A stretch of DNA of 37,919 bases from a virus. Both the position numbers and the translations under genes were made by a program. The stretch lies in the IMG/VR virus record IMGVR_UViG_3300035188_000700, positions 1 to 37,919 of that record; one strand, given 5' to 3'. The first letter of the stretch is position 1. The number at the start of each line of letters is the position of its first letter. Below, piece after piece: positions 11,364-20,077 of the stretch. Under the pieces are notes generated by a model. The model worked only from the letters and a program-made list of their open reading frames with translations. It had not been told where the DNA came from and did no database searches.

Positions 11364-12692
11364 TTAAAACTTGAAGATTAATTGAAAGGTTTCAGTTTGG
11401 TCGTCCGCTCTTTCAATAGGTTTGATGTTATCTATATATAGTAGTTTTCCTGTATAGGGTCTAAAGTCTGGATAAGCCACTGAATCCAAAAATCTTGCAG
11501 CGGTACTTTCAGTTCCTACAATAAGTTCATTAGCTGGTGTACCTGAGGTATCTGTAAGTTTCATTACATTGTTAGCTGAATTCCACTCTACTATTGTACC
11601 TCGGAAAGAAGCATTGAAATATGCACCACCTTGATAAACGTCCTCATCCTCAATATATTCGACCGAAGTACCATTTAGTGTTAGTTCTGTTAGTTGTGAG
11701 AACACGCTATTTGAGGCTATATTTCCTGATGCTCTATAGATCGGATCTTCAATTACCGCAATCTGTCTAAAGTCATTATGCGTTGTGAGTATGCCTAGTT
11801 CTGAATTTTCCAACTGAACATTTATCAGTAGAAATGAACCACCTAATTCGGTGATTGGGTCTGATCCGTGCCCGCCTACGGGGCTTATTACTGATCTAGC
11901 CATTGCACCTGAGCCATTTGTTGAGTCAATCAAAATGTCGGCATAAGAATATCCTACGCCTGGATCATCGATTACAATCTCAGAAATGGTATTGGTTAGA
12001 ATGTCTCTGATGGCTACCGCATTTGCTGTAATAGTACCGTCACCGCGGATCACCACATTAATATTATTAGATGTATACCCTGAACCATTTGCGGTCAGAT
12101 TTATGACATGGAGGCCACCGTCGATTGCATTTTCCTGAACAAGCCATTGCTGAGAGTTGTCATTAAGAGTTAATGTCTTGACGGGAATAAATTCACTTGT
12201 AGTAAATCTTAGCTGTTCTTCCTTGTCAATGGTATACATATACTTCCAAATATACTTGTCAGTTGTTTGGAATGGAATTAAAGTATTGAGAGAAGTAGGT
12301 TTAACGTAAGATGGCTCACCATTATTATTTGCCAGACACTTATAAACATTCCAGTCGTCTGTGACAACATAAAATGCAGTATTTGGATTCTTTAAAACTA
12401 TCGAATCTATTTGATGGTCATATGCAATATACGTGTCACCATATACCCAGTCATGGCGTGGAATAACATGTCTCATGTCGTTACCGGTGATTCTTTTACC
12501 ACCAATCATATTTTTCCAGACCTCATAGAATGAGGCTACAGAGGTATTTGCTTGTATCGGATTATTTTCATCAGGCCAAGGCTTGACTCTTCCAAAAGTC
12601 AGATAAAGATTTGAGCTAGATGGTTCAGATACCGCTTCTTTAAACTGTTTTGCGTTGTAGATTTCGAGTTCTTTAGAATGTGTTGATGCCAT
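11364..12692 (-). CDS. 8: Baseplate wedge protein gp8
   Basis: Homologous to T4 gp8, a dimeric part of the baseplate wedge with gp6, gp7 and gp10. Conserved blocks visible include NLYLTFGRVKPWPDE (T4 TIFITFGRSEPW), HVIPRHDW (T4 AVIPRRDW), YIWKYMYTI, FRQIAVIEDPI (T4 FRQISIITNPL) and the C-terminus KLLYIDNIKPIERADDQTET (T4 MIYMENRPPIIMAMDQTEE). At 442 residues it is about 108 longer than T4 gp8. Most of the extra length is a Gly/Tyr-containing insert at residues about 195-274 (GSGYTSNNINV, GVGYSYADILI), which resembles modules in the neighbouring wedge proteins. A GAGAG ribosome site and a CTAAATA late-promoter motif precede it. It is separated from the DUF4815 gene by 18 nt. Confidence 0.9.
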   Translation of the reverse strand: MASTHSKELEIYNAKQFKEAVSEPSSSNLYLTFGRVKPWPDENNPIQANTSVASFYEVWKNMIGGKRITGNDMRHVIPRHDWVYGDTYIAYDHQIDSIVLKNPNTAFYVVTDDWNVYKCLANNNGEPSYVKPTSLNTLIPFQTTDKYIWKYMYTIDKEEQLRFTTSEFIPVKTLTLNDNSQQWLVQENAIDGGLHVINLTANGSGYTSNNINVVIRGDGTITANAVAIRDILTNTISEIVIDDPGVGYSYADILIDSTNGSGAMARSVISPVGGHGSDPITELGGSFLLINVQLENSELGILTTHNDFRQIAVIEDPIYRASGNIASNSVFSQLTELTLNGTSVEYIEDEDVYQGGAYFNASFRGTIVEWNSANNVMKLTDTSGTPANELIVGTESTAARFLDSVAYPDFRPYTGKLLYIDNIKPIERADDQTETFQLIFKF

Positions 12693-12714
12693 TTACCAAT
12701 TCTCTCATTTTTCT

Positions 12715-12721
12715 TATTTAG
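12715..12721 (-). promoter_or_regulatory. Putative late promoter CTAAATA before gp8
   Basis: The minus strand reads CTAAATA, ending 23 nt before the gp8 ATG. It overlaps the gp7-like stop codon. T4 late promoters are TATAAATA, and related marine phages use shortened versions. The same motif lies 24 nt before gp25 and 26 nt before gp48, and this constant spacing is the main support. Confidence 0.5.
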
Positions 12722-15093
12722 TAGGACTTTTTGGAGATATAGACATTACCAGTGCTATTAACAGAATTTGACAGCGACACAATAACAGCTTCCGTATTTG
12801 AACCTGTTACAGTATACATTCCATTTACCAGGTTAGCTGTATCACCGTCTCTGAATAGTAAGTATAGGTTATCACCCTCTGTGTATTCTGGATAAAAAGG
12901 ATTATCACTCACTTTATTAATATAAATTATACTGCTAGTCCCATCTCCGACAGATTCATAAGGTGCTGTGGTATAAACAATTTTGGTTGTGTCTAGAACA
13001 GATACCGTGTTTTTGACCTGTAACTGATTTTCACTAATTGACAAATACTCACCAAACATCTTGGTTCCAATAGGGTGAGTTAAGTTGTTCATGAACTGTC
13101 GGAACCTATTAATAGATTCATCAACTCTCAAGACATAAGAATAGTTTTGATAGTAATTTTTATTCTGAATGAAGTTATAGGAAGATAGATGGCCATCATC
13201 ATTAACATATCTTCCTGGATAGGTGAATAGGCCTGTGACGATTACTGTATCACCTTCAGCGGTACCATCTCCTAGACCAGAGAAGTCTAGTAATGGAGCG
13301 GTAACATATCCAGAACCACCCTGCTGGACACGTAGTTGTCTAATAGAGCCAATACTTTCAGAAACCGTATTTGTTGACAGACCTTCACCTAAAATTTCTC
13401 TCACAATGATAGAGGCATTGGCGCCTGTTGCTGATTGAATATTCGCAGTTGGAAATGCCGTTTTGGTATATCCTAGACCACCAATAGGAAAGCCTGTAAC
13501 TTCTACGAATTTGACCTCGGTGATAGCACCATTTGCGGCAACATTTGAAACTTCAGCGAGAGCGCCTTCACCATATATGTTAAAAGGATAAGACTGATTC
13601 TCAAATGTGATCAGGTCACCTATAACATAGTCTTCTCCTGGATTGACGATCTCTAATCTACCTAGTATTCCTAGAGAACGAACAACGTTATTTGATCTAA
13701 TAGAGATAGATGGAATAGAAGTATAGTTTTCACCACCGACAATAACAGCAATACCTGTTGCGGGTCCAGTATTAGAATAAGACCAATAAACAGAACCATT
13801 AGCGATAGATGTATTTACATTAGCCTTTTTATAGATCACTAATGTTCTACCTGACAAGCCTGTTCCCATTCCAGGAGAGACTGTTAAGGTATCGCTATTG
13901 TTACTGATACTTGTTACGGTGACGGTTCTATTATTGACGTTTATCTGATCATATAGTTCAAAATAAACATTAGAGTTTCCTGCCCATTGACTGAGGGTAA
14001 GAGTTGATATGTTGGAACCAGGAGAACCACCTGTGCTTACCAATAGATTTGAAGTGTTAATGAAAATTGTTGCTTGATTACCAAACGCAACATTCAATGG
14101 CGTATTTGCTTCTGATTCGATTGTTGAGCCTATGATATTATATGAATTTGGATGATATCTTTCTGACTTATCTACAGCGAATACGTTACCACTAGCACCT
14201 ATACCTCCACCACCGATAATAGATATTTCATCACCCACACGATACCCGGCTCCTGTATAAGTAACAATAATTGTTCTTAGGCCACCTTTAGTCGTTCTTA
14301 GAACCGTAACTCTCGCACCTTCACCATTGATACCATCTTCTGGTATTACAGGAATGGAAGTTCCCTCTACATAATTGTTACCTGACTTTAAAACAGAGGC
14401 AGCAATAACAATACCGGAAAAGATATTTGCGGAAAAATGTTTTGACTGCCCTTCTTCTTCGATATATGTAAAGACATTTTCACCTGAAATGAAGTCCTTC
14501 TTAACACCGGAAAGTTTCAGTTCGGTGATGATTGATCCTTTTTCATAGTAACTATCAACAGACTCAACTGTAGCGACGGCATTCGATTGTTCACCTCTGA
14601 TAAGGTGGGAAGCGAATTTATATGCCGAATCTGTTACTATGGTATTAGCAAGCCTGATTTCATTAACACGAATGGACTTCTCGATGTACCACTTACCATC
14701 AGATGCACGGAGAATATCCTGCTTTGGATAATAGATATCAACTTCTTTACCGAACAATGCTCGGGTTAGGAACTTAATCGACTTCTCTGTACCACGGGAT
14801 CTATAGAAGTCCTGAACATTTTTTAGAATGACATTTTTATCAGCTATAACCGATTGCGGAATAGTCATGATATAATTATCATATAATTTTGTTAACAGGA
14901 TTTCACTATTACCAACAGCAAGATCAGGATCTAGGTGGACCGAAAACTGTTTAGCGGCATCTATAGCACCGCCTTCTTGCTCCATAAATTTATAATAAGA
15001 TTCCAAAAACTCCACGAAAGTTGGATGATCGTCTCTGACGAACTGTGGAACCTGAGATGAAACTAGGTGTGAAGTCTTATTATTTGAAATCAT
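12718..15093 (-). CDS. 7: Baseplate wedge protein, gp7-like by position
   Basis: A 791-residue structural protein between gp6 and gp8, the place of T4 gp7. The N-terminus (SQVPQFVRDDHPTFVEFLES, then YYKFMEQEG) is typical of large wedge proteins of cyanophage-like T4 relatives. Residues about 260-640 contain several Gly-Tyr modules (GAGYRVGDEI, GGENYTSIPSI, GEDYVIGDLI, GLGYTKTAF, GSGYVTAPLL) like those in gp6, gp8 and the gp10-like proteins. The C-terminal third (INRFRQFMNNLTHPIGTKMF) contains a His-Pro-Gly motif common in this family. The start overlaps the gp6 stop by 4 nt (ATGA), so translation is coupled. Direct similarity to T4 gp7 is not evident to me by eye; the name rests mainly on gene order. 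Confidence 0.65.
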   Translation of the reverse strand: MISNNKTSHLVSSQVPQFVRDDHPTFVEFLESYYKFMEQEGGAIDAAKQFSVHLDPDLAVGNSEILLTKLYDNYIMTIPQSVIADKNVILKNVQDFYRSRGTEKSIKFLTRALFGKEVDIYYPKQDILRASDGKWYIEKSIRVNEIRLANTIVTDSAYKFASHLIRGEQSNAVATVESVDSYYEKGSIITELKLSGVKKDFISGENVFTYIEEEGQSKHFSANIFSGIVIAASVLKSGNNYVEGTSIPVIPEDGINGEGARVTVLRTTKGGLRTIIVTYTGAGYRVGDEISIIGGGGIGASGNVFAVDKSERYHPNSYNIIGSTIESEANTPLNVAFGNQATIFINTSNLLVSTGGSPGSNISTLTLSQWAGNSNVYFELYDQINVNNRTVTVTSISNNSDTLTVSPGMGTGLSGRTLVIYKKANVNTSIANGSVYWSYSNTGPATGIAVIVGGENYTSIPSISIRSNNVVRSLGILGRLEIVNPGEDYVIGDLITFENQSYPFNIYGEGALAEVSNVAANGAITEVKFVEVTGFPIGGLGYTKTAFPTANIQSATGANASIIVREILGEGLSTNTVSESIGSIRQLRVQQGGSGYVTAPLLDFSGLGDGTAEGDTVIVTGLFTYPGRYVNDDGHLSSYNFIQNKNYYQNYSYVLRVDESINRFRQFMNNLTHPIGTKMFGEYLSISENQLQVKNTVSVLDTTKIVYTTAPYESVGDGTSSIIYINKVSDNPFYPEYTEGDNLYLLFRDGDTANLVNGMYTVTGSNTEAVIVSLSNSVNSTGNVYISKKSY

Positions 15094-17189
15094 GAAATAC
15101 TAACAATAGGTACTAGTTGAATTTGAATATTCTGTGGATTGTTGATGTCAATTGCCAGAATACGGTTTCTAAGAGGTGTGATGATATCTTCCTCTGGGAT
15201 AACATTAATTGTCAATACGTTTTCTGGATAAAATTCATTAGCCAGAACGTTTGTGGTAAACAGGGAAGTTAACATAACTTTTCCTGTGTTATAGTCTATT
15301 GTGCCTGCATTACCATTGACAATTACCTTTTCACCATTAGCTTTATAATAATATGTTCTTAGTAAGCCATATCTAGCTTCAAGTCTGGCCTGTGCTGATG
15401 CTCCTGCGCCTGCACCATCCACACTTGTTATAGAGATGGTCGCTCTCGTATAGTTGAAACCCTTGTTTGTTACTTTAATTGAGTTTACTTTTCCATTGAC
15501 AATAGTTGCCTCGGCAGTAGCGCCTGAACCATCGCCTGTGATTGTTACCATAGGTATCTCTAGGTAACCTGAACCGGGATTAACAATATTGATGGCATCC
15601 ACACCAGTAAATGAACCAGGAACTTCTTCATAGAAAACATCCTGTAATGTTCGACTTTCATCATATACACGTACCTGAGGGAAGCTGTATAGTTTCTGGT
15701 ATAAGTCACCCTTACCTAGAAGCGTATTAAACTTCATCTCATAATTTTTGGTCTGACCAACATCAATGGTGACCTGCTTTTGCAAGAAAATGCTGATATC
15801 GGATCCTGTTATGGAAGGATCAGAACTTTCAATATATTGCTGCAATCTGGATTTTCTAAACGTTGATTTGAAATTGTTTAGTTCTTCTGTATTATAATCC
15901 AATATGGAATTTCTAACAATTGATAATAGTTCGTTTGGTGTTTTAGAAGTTAGAGTTGGATCATAAATGACCTTTCCTCTGATCAATACGAAACAATAAT
16001 CAGGATCTACAATTTCTGGAATAACCGTAAGGACATTTCTGGTTGAAATCAAATCTTCCTTGATTCTCTCTTTCTCTAGATTAGATAGAGAATATAGACC
16101 CTTGGTCTTTAGGGACATGTAAACTTTGCCGTAAATTGGAGGATCATTTTCTTCACCGCCCCAAATCGAAACAGCATCAATGTTATTATAACCTGTTGTA
16201 ATGATAGACTCATAATCGGAGGTTGTTACCGCACGGTTCTGTGTAGTGTAGTGGATAGGTGCACGGTGCCTAATCTGCTCCAGCGTCTCCTTATCAGTTC
16301 CTGCATATGATCCAACAGTTGTGCTGATAATGACATTATCACGGAATATACCTGCGATTGGAGAAACAGAGGCAAATCTTGTAATTGAATTGGCTTCTGA
16401 GCCAACAGTGTCAAGATATGTTAGGGTGATTATTGAACCATTAGCTGGTCTTTTACCAAGAAGATTGTCACCGAAATAAATGGTATATTTTAGTGATTCA
16501 TCTTCTTCAATGAAGTAGACTCTTGAATTTGCACCAATAACCGTCAGATCGTCAGCGATTTTAAATTCTTCTGTATAGGTGTTTGAAGCAGACTGTTGAA
16601 CAGTTACAACCACTGTGGTCGTATCAACGTTCTGGGAAGGTATACGGAATCTTCTTGATGAATTATTTGCACTCATCTGGTACTGTAGAGTGATTACTTC
16701 ACCCTGTTTCAGGACAACATTAGAAAACGAAAATGCACCGTTTACTTTACCGGCAGTATTTGCATTGATCGTCACAAATGGATGATTGACACCATCAATA
16801 TCTGTTCCAATAAACTTAGTATATTTGTCCAAGATAATGTAAGAGATTGCACCGTCTTCTGTATTACCAGGAGTGGCAGTAATATTTACTTTAGCGATTG
16901 CACCTTGTCTGCTCTGTGGTACATAGTTAATAACCTTGGCATGTGACAGAATGTTCTGCCTTACTTGTGCTGTATCAAGAAAGGATTCGTTTGCCACCAT
17001 ATTTAAATAGAATGAATTGTAATATGTGTTATAGGCAAGCATGTCAAGTAGAACTGACATACCTGAACCTTCGAAATCATAGTCGGAGAATGTTTCTTGG
17101 CCACGAAGGAAGGTCTTTAGATTTTCTCTGATGGAGAAATAATCTAACTCTGTTACTCTTAGAGATGAATGGATGGTATTAGCAGACAT
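15090..17189 (-). CDS. 6: Baseplate wedge protein gp6
   Basis: Homologue of T4 gp6, which forms the ring that joins wedges around the hub. The N-terminus (ELDYFSIRENLKTFLRGQ, then DYDFEGSGMSVLLDMLAYN, YYNSFYLNMVANESFLDTA) is the highly conserved gp6 / phage J-like start. The centre has the usual pattern with DKETLEQIRHRAPIHYTTQN and AVTTSDYESII, characteristic of gpJ-type baseplate proteins. Near residues 530-600 it carries two Gly-Tyr modules (VNPGSGYLEIPMVTITGDGS and NKGFNYTRATISI) that seem to be an insertion. At 699 residues it is close to T4 gp6 (660). It follows gp25 by 4 nt and overlaps the gp7-like gene by 4 nt, in the conserved 25-6-7-8 block. Confidence 0.9.
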   Translation of the reverse strand: MSANTIHSSLRVTELDYFSIRENLKTFLRGQETFSDYDFEGSGMSVLLDMLAYNTYYNSFYLNMVANESFLDTAQVRQNILSHAKVINYVPQSRQGAIAKVNITATPGNTEDGAISYIILDKYTKFIGTDIDGVNHPFVTINANTAGKVNGAFSFSNVVLKQGEVITLQYQMSANNSSRRFRIPSQNVDTTTVVVTVQQSASNTYTEEFKIADDLTVIGANSRVYFIEEDESLKYTIYFGDNLLGKRPANGSIITLTYLDTVGSEANSITRFASVSPIAGIFRDNVIISTTVGSYAGTDKETLEQIRHRAPIHYTTQNRAVTTSDYESIITTGYNNIDAVSIWGGEENDPPIYGKVYMSLKTKGLYSLSNLEKERIKEDLISTRNVLTVIPEIVDPDYCFVLIRGKVIYDPTLTSKTPNELLSIVRNSILDYNTEELNNFKSTFRKSRLQQYIESSDPSITGSDISIFLQKQVTIDVGQTKNYEMKFNTLLGKGDLYQKLYSFPQVRVYDESRTLQDVFYEEVPGSFTGVDAINIVNPGSGYLEIPMVTITGDGSGATAEATIVNGKVNSIKVTNKGFNYTRATISITSVDGAGAGASAQARLEARYGLLRTYYYKANGEKVIVNGNAGTIDYNTGKVMLTSLFTTNVLANEFYPENVLTINVIPEEDIITPLRNRILAIDINNPQNIQIQLVPIVSIS

Positions 17190-17193
17190 TTAA

Positions 17194-17595
17194 TTATCTA
17201 ATCCTTTCGAGGAATAGGCTTGTCGTTATAGGTAGTTCTCTATTTAAAATGACATACTGTAATCTTACATTGAAGCCATTGTTGTCGGGGTCAGATTCAA
17301 CATCTACCGACATCAATCTAACTCTCTTTTCGAAGTTATTAATAGTCTGTTCAATAGCAGACTTGATCAATACTGCCGTAAAAGGTGTGATGTTTTCGAA
17401 TAACAGACCTCTCACATTCGAACCGATATACGATTGGAAAGGTCTGTCATAGAAGTTGGTAAATATCAGATTTCTAATAGAACGCTTAATAGCTTCGTCA
17501 CCTGTTTTCATCATAACATCTTTGGTAGTAGGATGCTTGCGAAAATCTAAATCGATATCAGTATAATCTGGTGCTCGATTGACGAATAGTGCCAT
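17194..17595 (-). CDS. 25: Baseplate wedge protein gp25
   Basis: A 133-residue member of the gp25 family (related to TssE of type VI secretion), which forms part of the inner wedge and is thought to prime sheath polymerisation. Typical features are AIKRSIRNLIFTNFYDRPFQ followed by IGSNVRGLLFENITP and the segment IEQTINNFEKRVRLMSVDVE. The last contains Glu89-Lys90-Arg91 where T4 gp25 and TssE have Glu-Pro-Arg. Length matches T4 gp25 (132). A CTAAATA motif 24 nt upstream is a likely late promoter, and GAGGGAC precedes the ATG. It is followed immediately by gp6, the usual partner. Confidence 0.93.
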   Translation of the reverse strand: MALFVNRAPDYTDIDLDFRKHPTTKDVMMKTGDEAIKRSIRNLIFTNFYDRPFQSYIGSNVRGLLFENITPFTAVLIKSAIEQTINNFEKRVRLMSVDVESDPDNNGFNVRLQYVILNRELPITTSLFLERIR

Positions 17596-17618
17596 TTTGT
17601 CCCTCTTTTATTTCCCTT

Positions 17619-17625
17619 TATTTAG
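17619..17625 (-). promoter_or_regulatory. Putative late promoter CTAAATA before gp25
   Basis: The minus strand reads CCTAAATAAAGGG, with CTAAATA ending 24 nt before the gp25 ATG. It overlaps the stop codon of the spike gene. The spacing agrees with the motifs before gp8 and gp48. Confidence 0.5.
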
Positions 17626-18521
17626 GCGAAGTCCGACTTAGTTGGTTGCTGACCCTTATAGCCTGCATTCTTATTTGAAGTATGGCTGATATCTTGTGCC
17701 TGCTGTGCTTCCTGTGGCTCAGGACCATTCATATGAATCTTACTGGCCTTGACAGTCTTTTGCCCAGAGAACTTCATATCCATACTAGCTGCGGCAATTC
17801 TGGAGCCACCAGATACCTTCTGATCATATGAACCAGCAACCTCATGCCTATGGCTACCTTCTGTTTTCTGGTCCCAATCACCTTGAGAGTGAGCAAAAAC
17901 TTTACCCTTCTCCGAACCAACGATAAGTTCCTGTGTTCCTGCCACTTGAGTTTTAGGTGCACCGACAAATGCTTGCTTACCTGCTGCAAATACTCCAGAG
18001 TCGCTTGCAACAACCGCAGTATGCGGTGCAGAAGCCTGATAAGCGTTACCTGCCTTATGTGTAATATCTTCAGCAACAACAGAATGATTATCTGAAGCCA
18101 ACTGGTTAATATTTTTACCACGGTGAGTAATAGAGCCTGTTGCGGTAATTTCAACGTCGCCATGAACAGTCTTTCTATAGTCACCATAAACTCTTAGTGA
18201 GCCGTCACCTTTCACAGTAATATCATTGGCACCGGTGACAGTCATGCGATTTTCACCAAAGACAATATTATATTTACCATTATGTGCAGTCATTTGGATG
18301 GCACCATTGGGTAGAAACTGTATTGCGGAGCCACCACGATGCTGTATAGTAATGCTTTCTTTTCCCTTAGAATCATCATATATTACGTTATGACCACTTC
18401 TGGTTTTAAACGAATGATAATTGGGATATTTTCCTGACTCTTTATGTTCACGGACATCTTTTGCGCCGTCCCATGTTTTTTCAGTTTTCTTCTTATTGTT
18501 TTTATGGTCTGTCTTGCTCAT
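17622..18521 (-). CDS. gp5-like tail spike protein, beta-helix part
   Basis: A 299-residue protein whose N-terminal 25 residues are Lys-rich. Residues about 40-130 read like the start of a VgrG/gp5 C-terminal spike (HNVIYDDSKGKESITIQHRG, NGAIQMTAHNG, YNIVFGENRMTVTGANDI). Residues about 95-260 contain alternating polar/hydrophobic short repeats (DITVKGDGSLRV, DVEITATGSITHRG, KVFAHSQGDWDQKTEGSHRH), as expected for an intertwined trimeric beta-helix. It lies next to the OB-fold gp5-like gene, so the T4 gp5 architecture appears divided between two genes. No lysozyme motif is present. AAGGATG precedes the ATG. It probably forms the membrane-piercing needle under the hub. The end (KSDFA) shows no metal-binding tip motif. 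Confidence 0.75.
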   Translation of the reverse strand: MSKTDHKNNKKKTEKTWDGAKDVREHKESGKYPNYHSFKTRSGHNVIYDDSKGKESITIQHRGGSAIQFLPNGAIQMTAHNGKYNIVFGENRMTVTGANDITVKGDGSLRVYGDYRKTVHGDVEITATGSITHRGKNINQLASDNHSVVAEDITHKAGNAYQASAPHTAVVASDSGVFAAGKQAFVGAPKTQVAGTQELIVGSEKGKVFAHSQGDWDQKTEGSHRHEVAGSYDQKVSGGSRIAAASMDMKFSGQKTVKASKIHMNGPEPQEAQQAQDISHTSNKNAGYKGQQPTKSDFA

Positions 18522-18532
18522 CTAATTCATCC

Positions 18533-20077
18533 TTATCCAATTAAACCACCGCCGCCACCTTGGCCTTTTAACACATCATCTTTGATAGGATTTTCACCTT
18601 TCATCAATGCTTGAACTATACCTGTTATTTGTTTTGCATCTTTACTTGTATTTGTCTTCTCGATCACTTCTTTCATTTTCTTTTCTGCTTCTGGAGAAAC
18701 ACGCTTGAGCATTTCTTGAATTTTTTTACCAACATCACCAAACATAGAGCCGGCACCAGACGCACTTGGTGTGCCTCCGCCACCACCGCCTCCGCCTCCA
18801 CCACCTCCAGAGTCTAGACCTGAGCCAATCAAGGTATTAGCAAATGAATTTTGCAGGTTCTTCGATTCTGGTGTGTGAATGATATCTACCAATCCATTGG
18901 CAAATAGTATTTGTTTTGCCATACCATAAGTAGTATCAATTGTTATTTCTGTAGGTAGAAGTTTATCTAATCCAAATAGGCTCTCATCCCATTGTAGTTG
19001 AGATAATGCAATCATCATATCTTCAACGGTACGGACTTGGCTTAATAAATCTTCCGCATTCTGTAGGTATGTTTCGGTATGAACTCTAGCACTGGTAGGA
19101 TAAGAACCAAGTGAACCGCCACCTTCTGCACCTTGAATGAGCGTTGATATGGATAGCATTGCATTTTTCATATTTTCTGGAACTTTGTGCAATACACGTT
19201 CAAAGGCAATCTGAGATTGTGCGGCCGGCCTAAAACCGGAAGTATCAATTAATTGCGATGCGCTCATTACATTTGCAGTTTCAACTGAACCTGTAATAAA
19301 CTCGCCTGTATCAGAATTTGTTACTTGACCTGTACCAACTGGGATTATGGATCCTGTTCCACCACCGGCACCACCGGCTCCGCCTGCGCCACCGGCTCCG
19401 CCTGCACCACCACCCATTCCTCCCATGAGGCCTTGAAACATTTTACCCAGAGACATGACATCACCAGGCATACCACCAAGCATACCATTGGTCATTAGCT
19501 TTTGGTAATCTTGTAATGCTGTAGGTACTTCTTTAATCTGAGGCAATCTAAACCCAGACATGTCAAACAATGCACCGTGTGTAGGAATACCTTTTAACAG
19601 ATTGTGGTGATGTTCTTTATCTTTTTCTTTAGGTATCTTGACTTTGGCACCATTAACTTCCTTCTCCTGTATATCAGGTGGAATACTAACCTTAATTGTT
19701 CTATTGAATAGTTCATTGACAATAGGGTTACTGAATAAGTCTAGATTCCCTTCAATTCTATTTGTTTCAGAGTTATGTAGATCGTTTGCTTGACCAAGAA
19801 TTGTTACTTGATTTTGACCTGTATTTTTCAATACATAGACCAGAGTTCCAGGATCCAAAGCACCAACAAATCCCTGTTGAGAATGATTTGTAGGTGAGTG
19901 GTTCATAGGTGAAAAGGCTAGATGTTCTAACTTAACACCATCTGGTGAATGTTCTAGTGGAGAATATACTTTCTGATTTCCTGAGTGATCTGTAGGTTTA
20001 TCATTGATATCACCACCTGCAATGATTCCAATCTGAATCTCACCAGGAAAGTTTTTAGGATAACCTGCCATAGACAT
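18533..20077 (-). CDS. 5: gp5-like baseplate hub protein, OB-fold part, with poly-Gly linkers
   Basis: A 514-residue hub protein. Residues about 10-100 look like the gp5/VgrG OB-fold (NFPGEIQIGIIAGGDIND, later DPGTLVYVLKNTGQNQVTIL, then GQANDL). The remainder is mostly helical and low in recognisable motifs. It contains two glycine-rich stretches, residues about 219-241 (GGAGGAGG repeats) and 421-436 (12 glycines in a row). There is no lysozyme domain corresponding to the middle of T4 gp5. Its start overlaps the end of the gp27-like gene by one base, and T4 gp5 binds gp27, so hub co-assembly is expected. The C-terminus ends in another Gly run. The assignment rests on the OB-like start and on gene order. 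Confidence 0.65.
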   Translation of the reverse strand: MSMAGYPKNFPGEIQIGIIAGGDINDKPTDHSGNQKVYSPLEHSPDGVKLEHLAFSPMNHSPTNHSQQGFVGALDPGTLVYVLKNTGQNQVTILGQANDLHNSETNRIEGNLDLFSNPIVNELFNRTIKVSIPPDIQEKEVNGAKVKIPKEKDKEHHHNLLKGIPTHGALFDMSGFRLPQIKEVPTALQDYQKLMTNGMLGGMPGDVMSLGKMFQGLMGGMGGGAGGAGGAGGAGGAGGGTGSIIPVGTGQVTNSDTGEFITGSVETANVMSASQLIDTSGFRPAAQSQIAFERVLHKVPENMKNAMLSISTLIQGAEGGGSLGSYPTSARVHTETYLQNAEDLLSQVRTVEDMMIALSQLQWDESLFGLDKLLPTEITIDTTYGMAKQILFANGLVDIIHTPESKNLQNSFANTLIGSGLDSGGGGGGGGGGGGTPSASGAGSMFGDVGKKIQEMLKRVSPEAEKKMKEVIEKTNTSKDAKQITGIVQALMKGENPIKDDVLKGQGGGGGLIG

